Shown here one piece after another: positions 1 through 9,219 of a stretch of 64,000 nt of DNA (within the stretch, counting starts at the first letter, position 1; every line of letters starts with the position of its first letter). The position numbers were made by a program, and so were the translations under genes. The DNA comes from Chlorobiaceae bacterium. Lineage in GTDB: Bacteria > Bacteroidota > Chlorobiia > Chlorobiales > Chlorobiaceae. The notes under the pieces are model-generated. The model ran no database searches. It was given only the letters and a program-made list of their open reading frames with translations, and had not been told where the DNA came from. Where the stretch lies: contig JAAXWQ010000008.1 in NCBI GenBank assembly GCA_013335115.1, positions 16,788 to 80,787 of the forward strand, read 5' to 3'.

Positions 1-642
1 AAGGTTTCGCTTCCCGACGGTTACACCTATGATTGGAAGGGCCAAAGCCGCGAGGAGCTGGAGTCTTCGGGCGGCCTGCTGTTCATTTTCATGCTTTCGG
101 TCGTGTTCGTCTATTTCCTGCTCTCCGCGCTTTACGAGAGCTACCTGCTGCCGCTGGCGGTCATGTTCTCCATCCCCACCGGCCTGCTCGGCGTGTTTAT
201 CGGCATCAAGCTTGCCGGCATCGAAAACAACATCTATGTGCAGGTCGCCGTCATCATGCTCATTGGCCTCCTGGCCAAGAACGCCATCCTGATCGTCGAG
301 TTCGCCCTGCAACGCAGGGTTGCCGGCCTTTGCCTCGAGGATGCAGCGAAGGAGGGCGCCATGTCCAGGCTGAGGCCGATCCTCATGACTTCGCTGGCCT
401 TTGTCGCCGGCTTGTTGCCCCTGCTCTTCGTGACCGGCCCTGCGGCCATGGGCAACCACTCCATCGGTGCGGCGGCTATCGGCGGCATGCTTCTCGGTAT
501 GGCACTCGGCATTCTGGTGGTGCCGGTCCTGTTTGTCTATTTCCAGGGCCTGCAGGAGCGGTTCACCGGCCCGGCGACGGCCATTGTCGAAGCAGGGACG
601 CTGCTCGAAGAACAGTTGAAGACAGAGGGGGATCGCTCATGA
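1..642 (+). CDS. RND (HAE1/AcrB-type) efflux transporter, C-terminal part (5' truncated by window edge)
   Basis: Frame 1 is open from base 1 (KVSLPDGYTYDWKGQSREELESSGG...) with the AcrB-like C-terminal TM segment ENNIYVQVAVIMLIGLLAKNAILIVEFA; stops at 642. Confidence 0.93.
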   Translation, partial: KVSLPDGYTYDWKGQSREELESSGGLLFIFMLSVVFVYFLLSALYESYLLPLAVMFSIPTGLLGVFIGIKLAGIENNIYVQVAVIMLIGLLAKNAILIVEFALQRRVAGLCLEDAAKEGAMSRLRPILMTSLAFVAGLLPLLFVTGPAAMGNHSIGAAAIGGMLLGMALGILVVPVLFVYFQGLQERFTGPATAIVEAGTLLEEQLKTEGDRS

Positions 643-2081
643 ACACACGACGACAGGCAACCCTGAAAAGGCCCATCCTGCGCATGGTGGCGGCGGCGGC
701 GACGCTGACCGGCTGCCTTGCCGTAACCGCCTGCAGCCCGGTCCGTGAGTATCGGCGGCCCGACATGCTCATGCCGGCCGCATATCCGGGGCAGGACGCG
801 ACGGGGCGGCCGATCGCGGCCATCCCCTACAGGAGCTTTTTCGCTGATCCTGAGCTTCGGGCGCTGATCGACAGCGCGGTCGTGAACAACCAGGACCTCC
901 GGATCGCCCTCAAGAACATCGACTACTCGAAGCAGTCGCTCGGTGCGGCGCGGCTTGGCGGCCTGCCCTCGCTGGACCTGCAGGTCAAGGGTTCCTCGAC
1001 GAATTATTCCGACAACAGCCAGTTGGCCACCAGTCGCTCGTCAAACCTCAACCAGAGGGACTATACGGCTTCGCTTTCGGCTTCATGGGAGTTGGACATC
1101 TGGTCGAAGATCGGCAACCGGAAGAAGGCCGCCCTGGCAGAGTACCTCAGGAGCACCGACGCCGCAAGGGCGGTGCGCACCCGCCTCGTCTCCGACGTTG
1201 CCCAGGGGTACTGGAACCTCAAGATGCTCGACGCCCAGCTTGATATAACGAGGCGTAACGTCTCCCTTGCCGATTCGACCCTGGCGATGATGCGCCTGCA
1301 GTATGACGCGGGGAATGTGACCAGCCTTGCCGTCCAGCAGCAGGATGCCCGCCTGCAGGCTGCGTGCCAGTCCATCCCCAGGCTCGAGGCGACGAGGAGC
1401 GCGCAGGAGAACGCCCTGTCGATCCTCGCTGGCCGCATGCCCGGCTTGCCGGTGAAACGGAGCCCCGGCCTGGACCGTTCGGTCGTGCCCGACTCCCTCG
1501 GCGCCGGCGTGCCGCTCGAGCTTTTGCGCAACCGCCCCGATGTCCGTGCCGCCGAGGAGTCGCTCATGGCCCAGCATGCCTCGATGGGGGCCGCCAAGGC
1601 CATGCTCTACCCGTCGCTGACCGTTACGGCCCAGGGTGGGCTCAATTCGATAAGCGCCGACAACTGGTTCTCGACGCCGGGATCGCTCTTCAGCGTTGTC
1701 GGTGGTTCGGTGCTTCAGCCGGTGTTCCGGCATGGCGAACTGTCGGCGCAGTACCAACAGGCCAAAATCAGGCGCGACCAGGCCGAGCTTGCTTTCCGGC
1801 AGACCCTGCTCAAGTCGGTTGGCGAGGTTTCCGATGCCCTCGTTCAGGTGCAAAAGACGGGGGAACAGGAGCGCTTCGCGTTACGACGGGTATCGACACT
1901 CCGTCTTGCCGCGAAGAATTCCATGCTGCTTTTCCAGAGTGGCATGGCCACTTACCTTGAGGTGATTACCGCCGAAAGCGACCTTCTGCAGGCCGAACTT
2001 GACCTTGCCGATGTGCAGCGCCGCCGACTCTCGTCGGTGGCCGACCTTTACCGCTCCGTCGGTGGCGGATGGCAGGAGTAG
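639..2081 (+). CDS. RND efflux outer-membrane lipoprotein, NodT/TolC family
   Basis: ATGA overlap with upstream RND gene; lipobox LAVTAC; OEP-family repeats. The 33..638 extension of the ORF is out-of-frame shadow. Confidence 0.93.
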   Translation: MNTRRQATLKRPILRMVAAAATLTGCLAVTACSPVREYRRPDMLMPAAYPGQDATGRPIAAIPYRSFFADPELRALIDSAVVNNQDLRIALKNIDYSKQSLGAARLGGLPSLDLQVKGSSTNYSDNSQLATSRSSNLNQRDYTASLSASWELDIWSKIGNRKKAALAEYLRSTDAARAVRTRLVSDVAQGYWNLKMLDAQLDITRRNVSLADSTLAMMRLQYDAGNVTSLAVQQQDARLQAACQSIPRLEATRSAQENALSILAGRMPGLPVKRSPGLDRSVVPDSLGAGVPLELLRNRPDVRAAEESLMAQHASMGAAKAMLYPSLTVTAQGGLNSISADNWFSTPGSLFSVVGGSVLQPVFRHGELSAQYQQAKIRRDQAELAFRQTLLKSVGEVSDALVQVQKTGEQERFALRRVSTLRLAAKNSMLLFQSGMATYLEVITAESDLLQAELDLADVQRRRLSSVADLYRSVGGGWQE

Positions 2082-2122
2082 CCAGTCACGGGGCACGGCG
2101 GACGCGTTCTGGATGATAGCAG

Positions 2123-2144
2123 CCCGGCTCAGGGCCGGGGTTTT
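2123..2144 (+). terminator. Rho-independent terminator candidate
   Basis: CCCGGC-tcagg-GCCGGG stem followed by gTTTT, just after the efflux operon. Confidence 0.5.
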
Positions 2145-2163
2145 CCTGCATGGTTTTTTCCTG

Positions 2164-3936
2164 TCAATGATTGCTTGAAGATCCTGCGAAAACCTGCTTC
2201 ACCTTTTCGGTGTTTACCGAATCCCCGGTATCCAGGAGGCTGATGCCGTCGCTTCCTTTCGAGAGCTGCCCCGCGGCTCCTTTTCGAATTTCGTCGGAGA
2301 CCGGCTGTGGCCCCGTTATTTCGTTCAGCCTGAACATGACGGGTTTTCCTCCGGCCTGGTTATGCAGCGAAAGCGCCAGCAACGGAATGATGTCGAGCCT
2401 GCCTTCCTGTCCTGCGAGGGGGATGTCCGCAACCACCATGTCGATGCGTTGGGCGAGCTGCCCGACGTGCTGTCCTGTGGTTTCGGGCGTCCGGTAGTTG
2501 ATGGCCGAATTCCCGGGGATGATCATCGAACATTCGATGCGGCCTTTCCCTGCTCGCTTCGCCACCTTGCCCAGTTTGCCGGCAAGGTCTGCCACGACCG
2601 TGGAACGCCACTGGCACCATGTGGTGTATTCGTCGTTCATCAGCTCAGGGAGTTTCGGCAGGTGGCCGAGGTGCCGGTTTTTTGCATATGATTCGATGAT
2701 TGCCGGTGTGTAATCGAACCCGGCGTCGGGGTAAGCGAGGTTGTCCATGCAGATGCCGTCGAGCCGGTAGCCTGCGACAAGTGTCCGGATCGTTCCCGAA
2801 AGGTGCTCCACCGCCTTGGGGTTCACCGGGGAGATCCAACGGGCGGATCGCTTGCCTTCCTTGTCGATCATGCCCCATGCAGGATGTTTTTCGACGGCTT
2901 TTCGGTCGGCAAGGGCGGATATCCATGCATGGACCTTGAGTCCCTTTGCCCTGAATGCGGCCACCATGTTGCCAAACCGGTCCGTGCGGCTGTTCCGGTT
3001 GAAATACCGGGTCCCTTCCCCATCCGTCGCTTTCAGGAAAACGTCCGTTGCCCCGAGTTCCTTGACCTTTTTTGCAATCTTCTCCGGGGCCTGGCCGTTG
3101 GTGGAGGCGTCGAGCCAGACCGCCCGCCTGGAAGGCAGATGCTGCCGGAACCCGGCAAGATACCCTTCCACCGTGCAGAAACTGCCGCCCGACTTGCCGA
3201 CCGTGTCGATGAACTCATGCAGCGCCCCGGCCTCCTTCACGCAGACGCTCGGATGAAGCAGGATCACGAGCGGTTCCCCGCTTTTTTGTTTTTCCCGGTA
3301 CATCCTGACGAGGGCATCCCTGAATTGCGGCCCGGTAAAGTGCTCCTCATCGAGCATATCGTAGTCTGAGGCGATGAGGCTTGAATCCTCAAAGTTGGAG
3401 ATGGGCAGTTCGTACATCGTATCCTGGCGGGCCCACGAGTCCTTGTCGGAGCTGTCGCCCTGGTAACCTGCATCCCTGAGCGTTCGCATCAGGCGGTCGT
3501 CGTATTCGAGGAAGGGGGCGCGGAACCAGGTGACCGGTTTGCCGGATATCGATTCGAGCAGCTGCCTGGAGGCAACCACCTCATTTCGGGCGGCCTGTTC
3601 GGTAAGGCGGTTGAAATGGGGGTGGCTGAAGGAGTGGGAGCCGATGGTGTTGCCCCGTTTCGAAAGCTCCGCAACAGCCTCAGGATGCTCCGTGGCAAAC
3701 TGTCCGGTGATGAAATAGGTGGCGGGCACCTTGAGGTCGAGCTTGCGTAGCGCCCGGTCATCCCCCGGCTCTTCGACATCGAGCGAGAGGATGACCGGTG
3801 ATGCGCCTGCCGCAGCGGGACGGCAGAGTGACAGGAGCATCGCTGCCCCCGTCGCCAGCCCACGGGCATAGTTCATCATCGTCGAGGCCGTGGATGCGTT
3901 GCCGGCCTTGCCGTCGTTGTTCAACCGCTCAGACAT
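2164..3936 (-). CDS. PgaB-like two-domain protein: CE4 polysaccharide deacetylase + C-terminal glycoside-hydrolase-like TIM barrel
   Basis: ILSLDVEEPGDDRALRKLDLKVPATYFITG, GSHSFSHPHFN, WFRAPF (CE4 motifs), then LDASTNGQAPEKIAKKVKELGATDVFLKATDGEG...DGICMDNLAYPDAGFDY (GH-like). Confidence 0.82.
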   Translation of the reverse strand: MSERLNNDGKAGNASTASTMMNYARGLATGAAMLLSLCRPAAAGASPVILSLDVEEPGDDRALRKLDLKVPATYFITGQFATEHPEAVAELSKRGNTIGSHSFSHPHFNRLTEQAARNEVVASRQLLESISGKPVTWFRAPFLEYDDRLMRTLRDAGYQGDSSDKDSWARQDTMYELPISNFEDSSLIASDYDMLDEEHFTGPQFRDALVRMYREKQKSGEPLVILLHPSVCVKEAGALHEFIDTVGKSGGSFCTVEGYLAGFRQHLPSRRAVWLDASTNGQAPEKIAKKVKELGATDVFLKATDGEGTRYFNRNSRTDRFGNMVAAFRAKGLKVHAWISALADRKAVEKHPAWGMIDKEGKRSARWISPVNPKAVEHLSGTIRTLVAGYRLDGICMDNLAYPDAGFDYTPAIIESYAKNRHLGHLPKLPELMNDEYTTWCQWRSTVVADLAGKLGKVAKRAGKGRIECSMIIPGNSAINYRTPETTGQHVGQLAQRIDMVVADIPLAGQEGRLDIIPLLALSLHNQAGGKPVMFRLNEITGPQPVSDEIRKGAAGQLSKGSDGISLLDTGDSVNTEKVKQVFAGSSSNH

Positions 3937-6040
3937 GCTTCGGGAGTTGCGGGGCGGAAAATGCCGGCTTCGGCGCGGGCATCTTCTCTGCGAGCGTGAG
4001 CTTCAGGTCTTCCATGCTCTCTTTCAGGCCGATGTAGCGGACGATCGCGTAGAAGAGGAATGCAGCGTTCAGCAGCGAGAAGCAGCCCGGGTAGACGAAC
4101 CCTTTGTAGATGCTGTACAGGCCACCGGCAAAGAACTGCAGGAACAGCAGGTAGGAGGCGATGATGTACAGCGGGCTGGCTGCGGTGCGGCCCTGGACCT
4201 TCGGTGTGCGGCTGAACGGTATATGCTTGCCGGTCAGCGCCTGCTCGATCGACTTGAAGACGCCGCCGAGGTTGACCGGTATCAGGAGCAGGTTGAGCGC
4301 GTAGACCCTGAAGACGTCGGAAATCCGGTAGCCGTTCTGGTTGAGGTCTCGGGCATAGAGGATATAGTAGGTCAGCGAGGTCAGCGGCAGCCAGAAGCTG
4401 TTGAACTCCTTGCCGAAGGGCAGCACCATCAGCAGCAGCAGGCCGATGTTGACGGCTGCGATCGAGACCAGGTAGTGGAAACGGAAGAAGCCTTCCAGGA
4501 AGTTCTTGAACGAAAACTCCCTGAACAGGTACTTCAGCAGTTTCGGCATGATCAGCAGGCCGCCGTTAGCCCAGCGGCGGCGCTGGATGACCAGCGAGCC
4601 GAAATCGGGCGGGGTCGCGCTGTAGGCGAGGCGCTCGGGGTGGTTGTACAGGCGCCATTTGTTGTGGGCAAGGTCGATGCTCGACTCGGTGTCCTCGATG
4701 ACGGTTTTGTCCTGGATGAACTTCAGGATATCGTAACCCCGCTCCTTTGCTTCGATCCTGATGTCCTGCAGGGCTGCGACGCGGATGAGGGCGTTTGCCC
4801 CTACCCAGTAGGTGGCGTTGAAGAAGGTGAAGCCCTGGTGGATCAGGTACTGGATGTCGGTGGTCGCCCCGGCGATCCTCTCAATGTGGTTGTCGGCTCC
4901 GGGAATGGCGCTGTAGGGCGTCTGGGCGATGCCGATGCTGCTGTTTTCAGGGCTCTCCATGATGCTGATGAGCCTGGTGGAATATTCCGGTACCAGCAGG
5001 CTGTCCGCGTCGAGCGTGATGAAGAAATCGGTGCCGGGAACAACCAGGTCCGCTTCGCAGTCTTCGCACTTGAGCAGCATGAGCCCTTCCGGCCGATGCT
5101 CTTCACGGTAGAAGCCGTTGGTGAGGCCGATGTAGCTGTTCAGGTTCATCGCCTTGTTCGATGCGTGCGACAGGTTGACGTAGCGTTTCCTTTCGAAAGA
5201 GTCGAGTTGCACGTCGAACAGGATGACCAGGAACCGGTACTCCCTTGCGAGCTCTTCCCGGCTGGTTCCGATCCCCAACTTCAGCTTGTCGGTGAAGATC
5301 GACTTCAGTTTTTCGTAGATCAGCTTTACGAAAAGCTCGTCGACATGGTTCTCGATGTCGTAGGTCGAGATCTTGGCGGCGAAGTAGCTTTCCATTTCAG
5401 CCCAGATCAGGTTCAGGCGTGTCTTCTCGGCGGAGATGTCACACTGGCTTCCACCGGTTCGGGTCAGGAAGGCGTTTTCGAGTCCGGCGAATTTTTGCTT
5501 GTGGGTGTCGAAGTAATGCGACAGTGTCCTGGGCAGCTCGCGGGCCTCGCAAAGCTGGCGGTATGCCGCACCGGCGGACGGGGGAACCTGCGGATCGTCG
5601 ATGAGCAGGACCACCCGGCGACGAGGGTAGAGCTGGAATGCCGCAGACAGGAGCGTTTGCATGATCACCTTCTGCTCCTCCTTGTACGAGGGCACCAGGA
5701 TGGTCAGCCGAGGGGCGTCCTTCTGCTGGATCAGGGAATTCTCTTTTTCGGAATTGTTCCTGTTCTTTGAAAACCGCTTGAAATAGCCGATCCTCGTCAG
5801 ATGGTACAATATGCCTCCATACACCAGGAAGGAGATCATGACCAGGAAGAGGACGTGGGTTGCGAACAGGGACCAGGAGCGCATCTCGAACAGGAGCCCC
5901 AGCGAACGGAACTGTTCGTAGATGACACAGGTATAGGCGACGACGGTGAACATGAGGAACCCGATCGTCAGCTTGATTTCGAATCTGTTTTTTTTGACGA
6001 ACACCGAATCAGGTTGAGCGCAGGACATGTCTGTTGGCAT
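3929..6040 (-). CDS. Membrane family 2 glycosyltransferase (processive, PgaC/BcsA-like), with long insertion before the DxD motif
   Basis: LTILVPSYKEE, FFITLDADSLLV, IEDTESSIDL, QRRRWANGG plus N- and C-terminal TM helices; 8-nt overlap with the deacetylase start. Confidence 0.85.
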   Translation of the reverse strand: MPTDMSCAQPDSVFVKKNRFEIKLTIGFLMFTVVAYTCVIYEQFRSLGLLFEMRSWSLFATHVLFLVMISFLVYGGILYHLTRIGYFKRFSKNRNNSEKENSLIQQKDAPRLTILVPSYKEEQKVIMQTLLSAAFQLYPRRRVVLLIDDPQVPPSAGAAYRQLCEARELPRTLSHYFDTHKQKFAGLENAFLTRTGGSQCDISAEKTRLNLIWAEMESYFAAKISTYDIENHVDELFVKLIYEKLKSIFTDKLKLGIGTSREELAREYRFLVILFDVQLDSFERKRYVNLSHASNKAMNLNSYIGLTNGFYREEHRPEGLMLLKCEDCEADLVVPGTDFFITLDADSLLVPEYSTRLISIMESPENSSIGIAQTPYSAIPGADNHIERIAGATTDIQYLIHQGFTFFNATYWVGANALIRVAALQDIRIEAKERGYDILKFIQDKTVIEDTESSIDLAHNKWRLYNHPERLAYSATPPDFGSLVIQRRRWANGGLLIMPKLLKYLFREFSFKNFLEGFFRFHYLVSIAAVNIGLLLLMVLPFGKEFNSFWLPLTSLTYYILYARDLNQNGYRISDVFRVYALNLLLIPVNLGGVFKSIEQALTGKHIPFSRTPKVQGRTAASPLYIIASYLLFLQFFAGGLYSIYKGFVYPGCFSLLNAAFLFYAIVRYIGLKESMEDLKLTLAEKMPAPKPAFSAPQLPKHV

Positions 6041-6551
6041 TGTTGGTGTTACTTGGATAAAACAAGATGGTCAAAGGACGTTTCCATGCTTCGGGAAGCT
6101 TTGTCGAAGAGGCGAATCGTGGCGGTATCCCAACATCGTTGAACGTTCCGGTGAACGGGGCTTTCGACCGGGTGCCGCAGGGTGTTTCGGGCTGGTTCTG
6201 CTGTCCATGGGCAATTTCGAGAGGTCATTTCTGGTGCCGGCTACCCGGTTACTGCCGGGGCCATTTTGTACGGATGCACATTTTAACTTTTCGTTACTCG
6301 TATTACTACGCTTGGCCTCTTCTTTTCTTTCAAAAAAAATCCTTCTTTGAAATCTTTTGGAAAGCGCGGGCCGGTGGCGTATAACCTTTTTCCCTTTAAG
6401 CAGATAATATCGTAATTTTATGGCCAGCCATGGCCTGGGCGTAAGGTTCAGGTGGTCTGGATGCATAGTTGCCGCGCCAGCTTCACTGGTTCCTTTTCGG
6501 GAATGCGGCAACAATCTCTTTTGTCAATTTTGAAAAGGAGTTCAGAAGCAT

Positions 6552-8063
6552 ATGAAAAGCGAGCCACGCATTCATTGCAAGTCCCTGCTGGGAAGAGTCA
6601 TGTCAGCCGAACAGGCGGCGGCCCTCATCCCTGACGGGGTCAATGTCGGTATGAGCGGATTCACCGGATCAGGATACCCGAAATCAGTGCCGGCAGCGCT
6701 TGCCAGGCGCATTGCCGCGGCCCATGCTGCCGGAGAGCATTTCAGGATCGGAGTCTGGACCGGAGCTTCCACGGCCCCCGAACTCGATGGGGCGCTTGCC
6801 GAAGCCGACGGTGTGGAGATGCGCCTGCCCTACCAGTCCGACCCCGTCTGCCGCAAGAGGATCAATGCCGGCCAGATGGAGTATATCGACATTCATCTTT
6901 CCCATGTGGCACAGTTCGTGTGGTTCGGTTTCCTCGGCAACCTCGATATCGCGCTTGTCGAGGTCGCCGGAATCCTCGAGGACGGTCGGCTGGTGCCATC
7001 ATCCTCGGTGGGGAACAACAAGACCTGGCTTGATCAGGCGGACAAGGTGATCCTCGAGGTGAATTCGAAGCAGAGTTCGAGGCTGGAGGGGATGCATGAT
7101 ATCTATTATGGTACCTGCCTTCCTCCCCACAGGATGCCGATTCCGCTCGTCAAGCCGGACGACCGGATCGGTGAGCAGTATCTTCGCTGCGATCCGGACA
7201 AGATCATCGCCATCGTCGAGACTGCCGCTCCGGACCGGAACTCCCCATTCTCGCCGCCGGACGGGAATTCGCAGCGTATCGCCGGCCATATCCTCGAATT
7301 CTTCGAGCACGAAGTCAGGAAGGGGCGCCTTCCGAAAAACCTCCTTCCGTTGCAGTCCGGCGTCGGCAACATCGCCAATGCGGTCATGGCTGGCCTGAAC
7401 AGCGGTCCGTTCGACAACCTGACCGCCTATACCGAAGTGCTCCAGGACGGCATGCTCGACATGATCCGTTCGGGGAAGCTCTCCATGGCCTCCGCAACGG
7501 CGTTCTCACTCAGTGATGCGGGATTGGAGGAGTTCAACAATAATGTCGATATGTACAGGGAGCGGATCATCCTGCGTCCCCAGGAGATCAGCAACCACCC
7601 CGAGGTCATCCGGCGCCTTGGTGTCATCGCCATGAACGGCATGATCGAAGCCGACATCTACGGCAACGTCAACTCGACCCATGTTATGGGCAGTTCGATC
7701 ATGAACGGCATCGGCGGGTCCGGCGATTTCGCACGCAATGCCTACATCTCGATTTTCATGACCCCGTCGCAGGCCAAGAACGGGCAGATATCCTGCATCG
7801 TGCCGATGGCCTCGCATGTCGACCATACGGAGCATGACGTCCAGGTTATCGTCACCGAACAGGGGCTTGCCGACCTCCGCGGCCTTTCGCCGACCCAGCG
7901 GGCGAAGGTGATTATCGAAAACTGCGCCCATCCCGACTTCAAGCCGGCGTTGCTCGATTACCACCGTCGGGCAATTTCCGGCGCCTCCGGACGCCATACG
8001 CCCCACCTGCTCGACGAGGCGCTGAGCTGGCACCAGCGTTACCTCAGGGAAGGGCACATGTGA
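6552..8063 (+). CDS. Acetyl-CoA hydrolase/transferase family protein (succinyl-CoA:acetate CoA-transferase type)
   Basis: GVNVGMSGFTGSGYPKSVPAALA; VEVNSKQSSRLEGMHDIY; GSGDFARNAYISIF; HTEHDVQVIVTEQGLADLRGLSP. Confidence 0.92.
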   Translation: MKSEPRIHCKSLLGRVMSAEQAAALIPDGVNVGMSGFTGSGYPKSVPAALARRIAAAHAAGEHFRIGVWTGASTAPELDGALAEADGVEMRLPYQSDPVCRKRINAGQMEYIDIHLSHVAQFVWFGFLGNLDIALVEVAGILEDGRLVPSSSVGNNKTWLDQADKVILEVNSKQSSRLEGMHDIYYGTCLPPHRMPIPLVKPDDRIGEQYLRCDPDKIIAIVETAAPDRNSPFSPPDGNSQRIAGHILEFFEHEVRKGRLPKNLLPLQSGVGNIANAVMAGLNSGPFDNLTAYTEVLQDGMLDMIRSGKLSMASATAFSLSDAGLEEFNNNVDMYRERIILRPQEISNHPEVIRRLGVIAMNGMIEADIYGNVNSTHVMGSSIMNGIGGSGDFARNAYISIFMTPSQAKNGQISCIVPMASHVDHTEHDVQVIVTEQGLADLRGLSPTQRAKVIIENCAHPDFKPALLDYHRRAISGASGRHTPHLLDEALSWHQRYLREGHM

Positions 8064-8115
8064 TCATGGCTGCACCCGGGGCTGCCTTCGGCGGCCCCGG
8101 GCCTCGTGAATGGAA

Positions 8116-8167
8116 AACAGGAAATAAAAAAACGGAGCTTTTCGGCTCCGTTTTTTTATTTCCTGTT
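8116..8167. terminator. Bidirectional terminator, perfect 23-bp inverted repeat
   Basis: AACAGGAAATAAAAAAACGGAGC-TTTTCG-GCTCCGTTTTTTTATTTCCTGTT; sits between convergent genes. Confidence 0.9.
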
Positions 8168-8202
8168 GTTCGGACTGGTTTCAGCCCGGGAGGGGATAGC
8201 GG

Positions 8203-8445
8203 TCAGTCGTTGAAACGGGACTCGATATCCTTGCTTGGCGTGGCGCGGCCGGAAACCTCGGGTGACCCGCCCCTGATGCCGCTTGCGCCGTAAAGTTGCG
8301 GATAGGCGTTTGCGCCAAGGCGCTTGGTTGCCTTGCCGACATTTTCGAGATAATCACCCACAACCCACCAGTGGCCGTCGATGAAAACCTCAAGAAACCT
8401 GCCGTATGCCTCTGCGCCCTGTACGAATGCTCCAGACATGTTCAT
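8203..8445 (-). CDS. csmE: Chlorosome envelope/baseplate protein, CsmA/CsmE family (probably CsmE)
   Basis: RFLEVFIDGHWWVVGDYLENVGKATKRLGANAYPQLYG...RGGSPEVSGRATPSKDIESRF, matching the CsmA/CsmE pattern (EVxxxGHWxxVG...SPEVSGxAxPxKxxE). Confidence 0.85.
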   Translation of the reverse strand: MNMSGAFVQGAEAYGRFLEVFIDGHWWVVGDYLENVGKATKRLGANAYPQLYGASGIRGGSPEVSGRATPSKDIESRFND

Positions 8446-8647
8446 GATGATGGTTCGGCTTGTGGTTAGGTAAACACTTTATGAAAGAAGATAACAAAAT
8501 ATCGCATAGGCTCAAAACAGTTTAATAGCGACATGGGTCATGTTTTCCCGGACTTTCCGTCGGCCGGACGGTTTGGAACATTCGTCGGAAATCGATGGTT
8601 ACGTTGATGGTAGGCCTTGAGCTTTGGACAACCATTAACCTGTAGCC

Positions 8648-9205
8648 ATGCGTACCTATCAAATAGCCGTTGTCGTTGGCAGCCTCAGGAAAGAGTCCCT
8701 GAACCGGAAATTTGCCGAAGCTCTGGTGCGGATAGCACCAGAGGAGTTCTCTTGCAAACAGGTTCAGATCGGGGACCTGCCGCATTACCATCAGGACGAG
8801 GAACTGCATCCCGTCGATCCGGTCAGGCGCCTGAAGAGGGAGATTGAAGGGGCGGATGGCCTCCTGTTCGTCACTCCGGAATACAACCGCTCGATTCCCG
8901 GGGTGCTGAAGAATGCCCTCGACCAGGGTTCGCGGCCGTACGGCCAGAATGCATGGGCCGGCAAGCCGGCCGGAATCGTCGGGGTATCGGTCGGCGCCGC
9001 CGGCACTGCCATGGCGCAGCAGCATCTTCGCAACATCCTTGCCTACCTTGACGTCCCTGTCCTCGGTCAGCCTGAGGTTTACATACAGGCAAAAGAGGGG
9101 CTTTTCAACGAGGATGGCGGTATCGGAGAGGCGAGCAAGGGGTTCCTTCAGTCTTGGATGGACCGGTATGCGGCCTGGGTGGCACTGCATGCCGCATCCA
9201 GATGA
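8648..9205 (+). CDS. NADPH-dependent FMN reductase family protein
   Basis: IAVVVGSLRKESLNRKFAEAL; LLFVTPEYNRSIPGVLKNALDQGSRP. Confidence 0.93.
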   Translation: MRTYQIAVVVGSLRKESLNRKFAEALVRIAPEEFSCKQVQIGDLPHYHQDEELHPVDPVRRLKREIEGADGLLFVTPEYNRSIPGVLKNALDQGSRPYGQNAWAGKPAGIVGVSVGAAGTAMAQQHLRNILAYLDVPVLGQPEVYIQAKEGLFNEDGGIGEASKGFLQSWMDRYAAWVALHAASR

Positions 9206-9219
9206 TTCCCCTTCGTAGG

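Noticed and set aside
33-638. Long N-terminal extension of the efflux lipoprotein ORF
   Set aside because: Out-of-frame with the RND gene whose own frame is clearly coding; lipoprotein starts at 639.
3890-5770. 626-aa plus-strand ORF
   Set aside because: Exactly antisense to the GT2 gene, composition Q/V/E/D/G-rich shadow coding caused by high GC third positions; the minus-strand frame has clear motifs.
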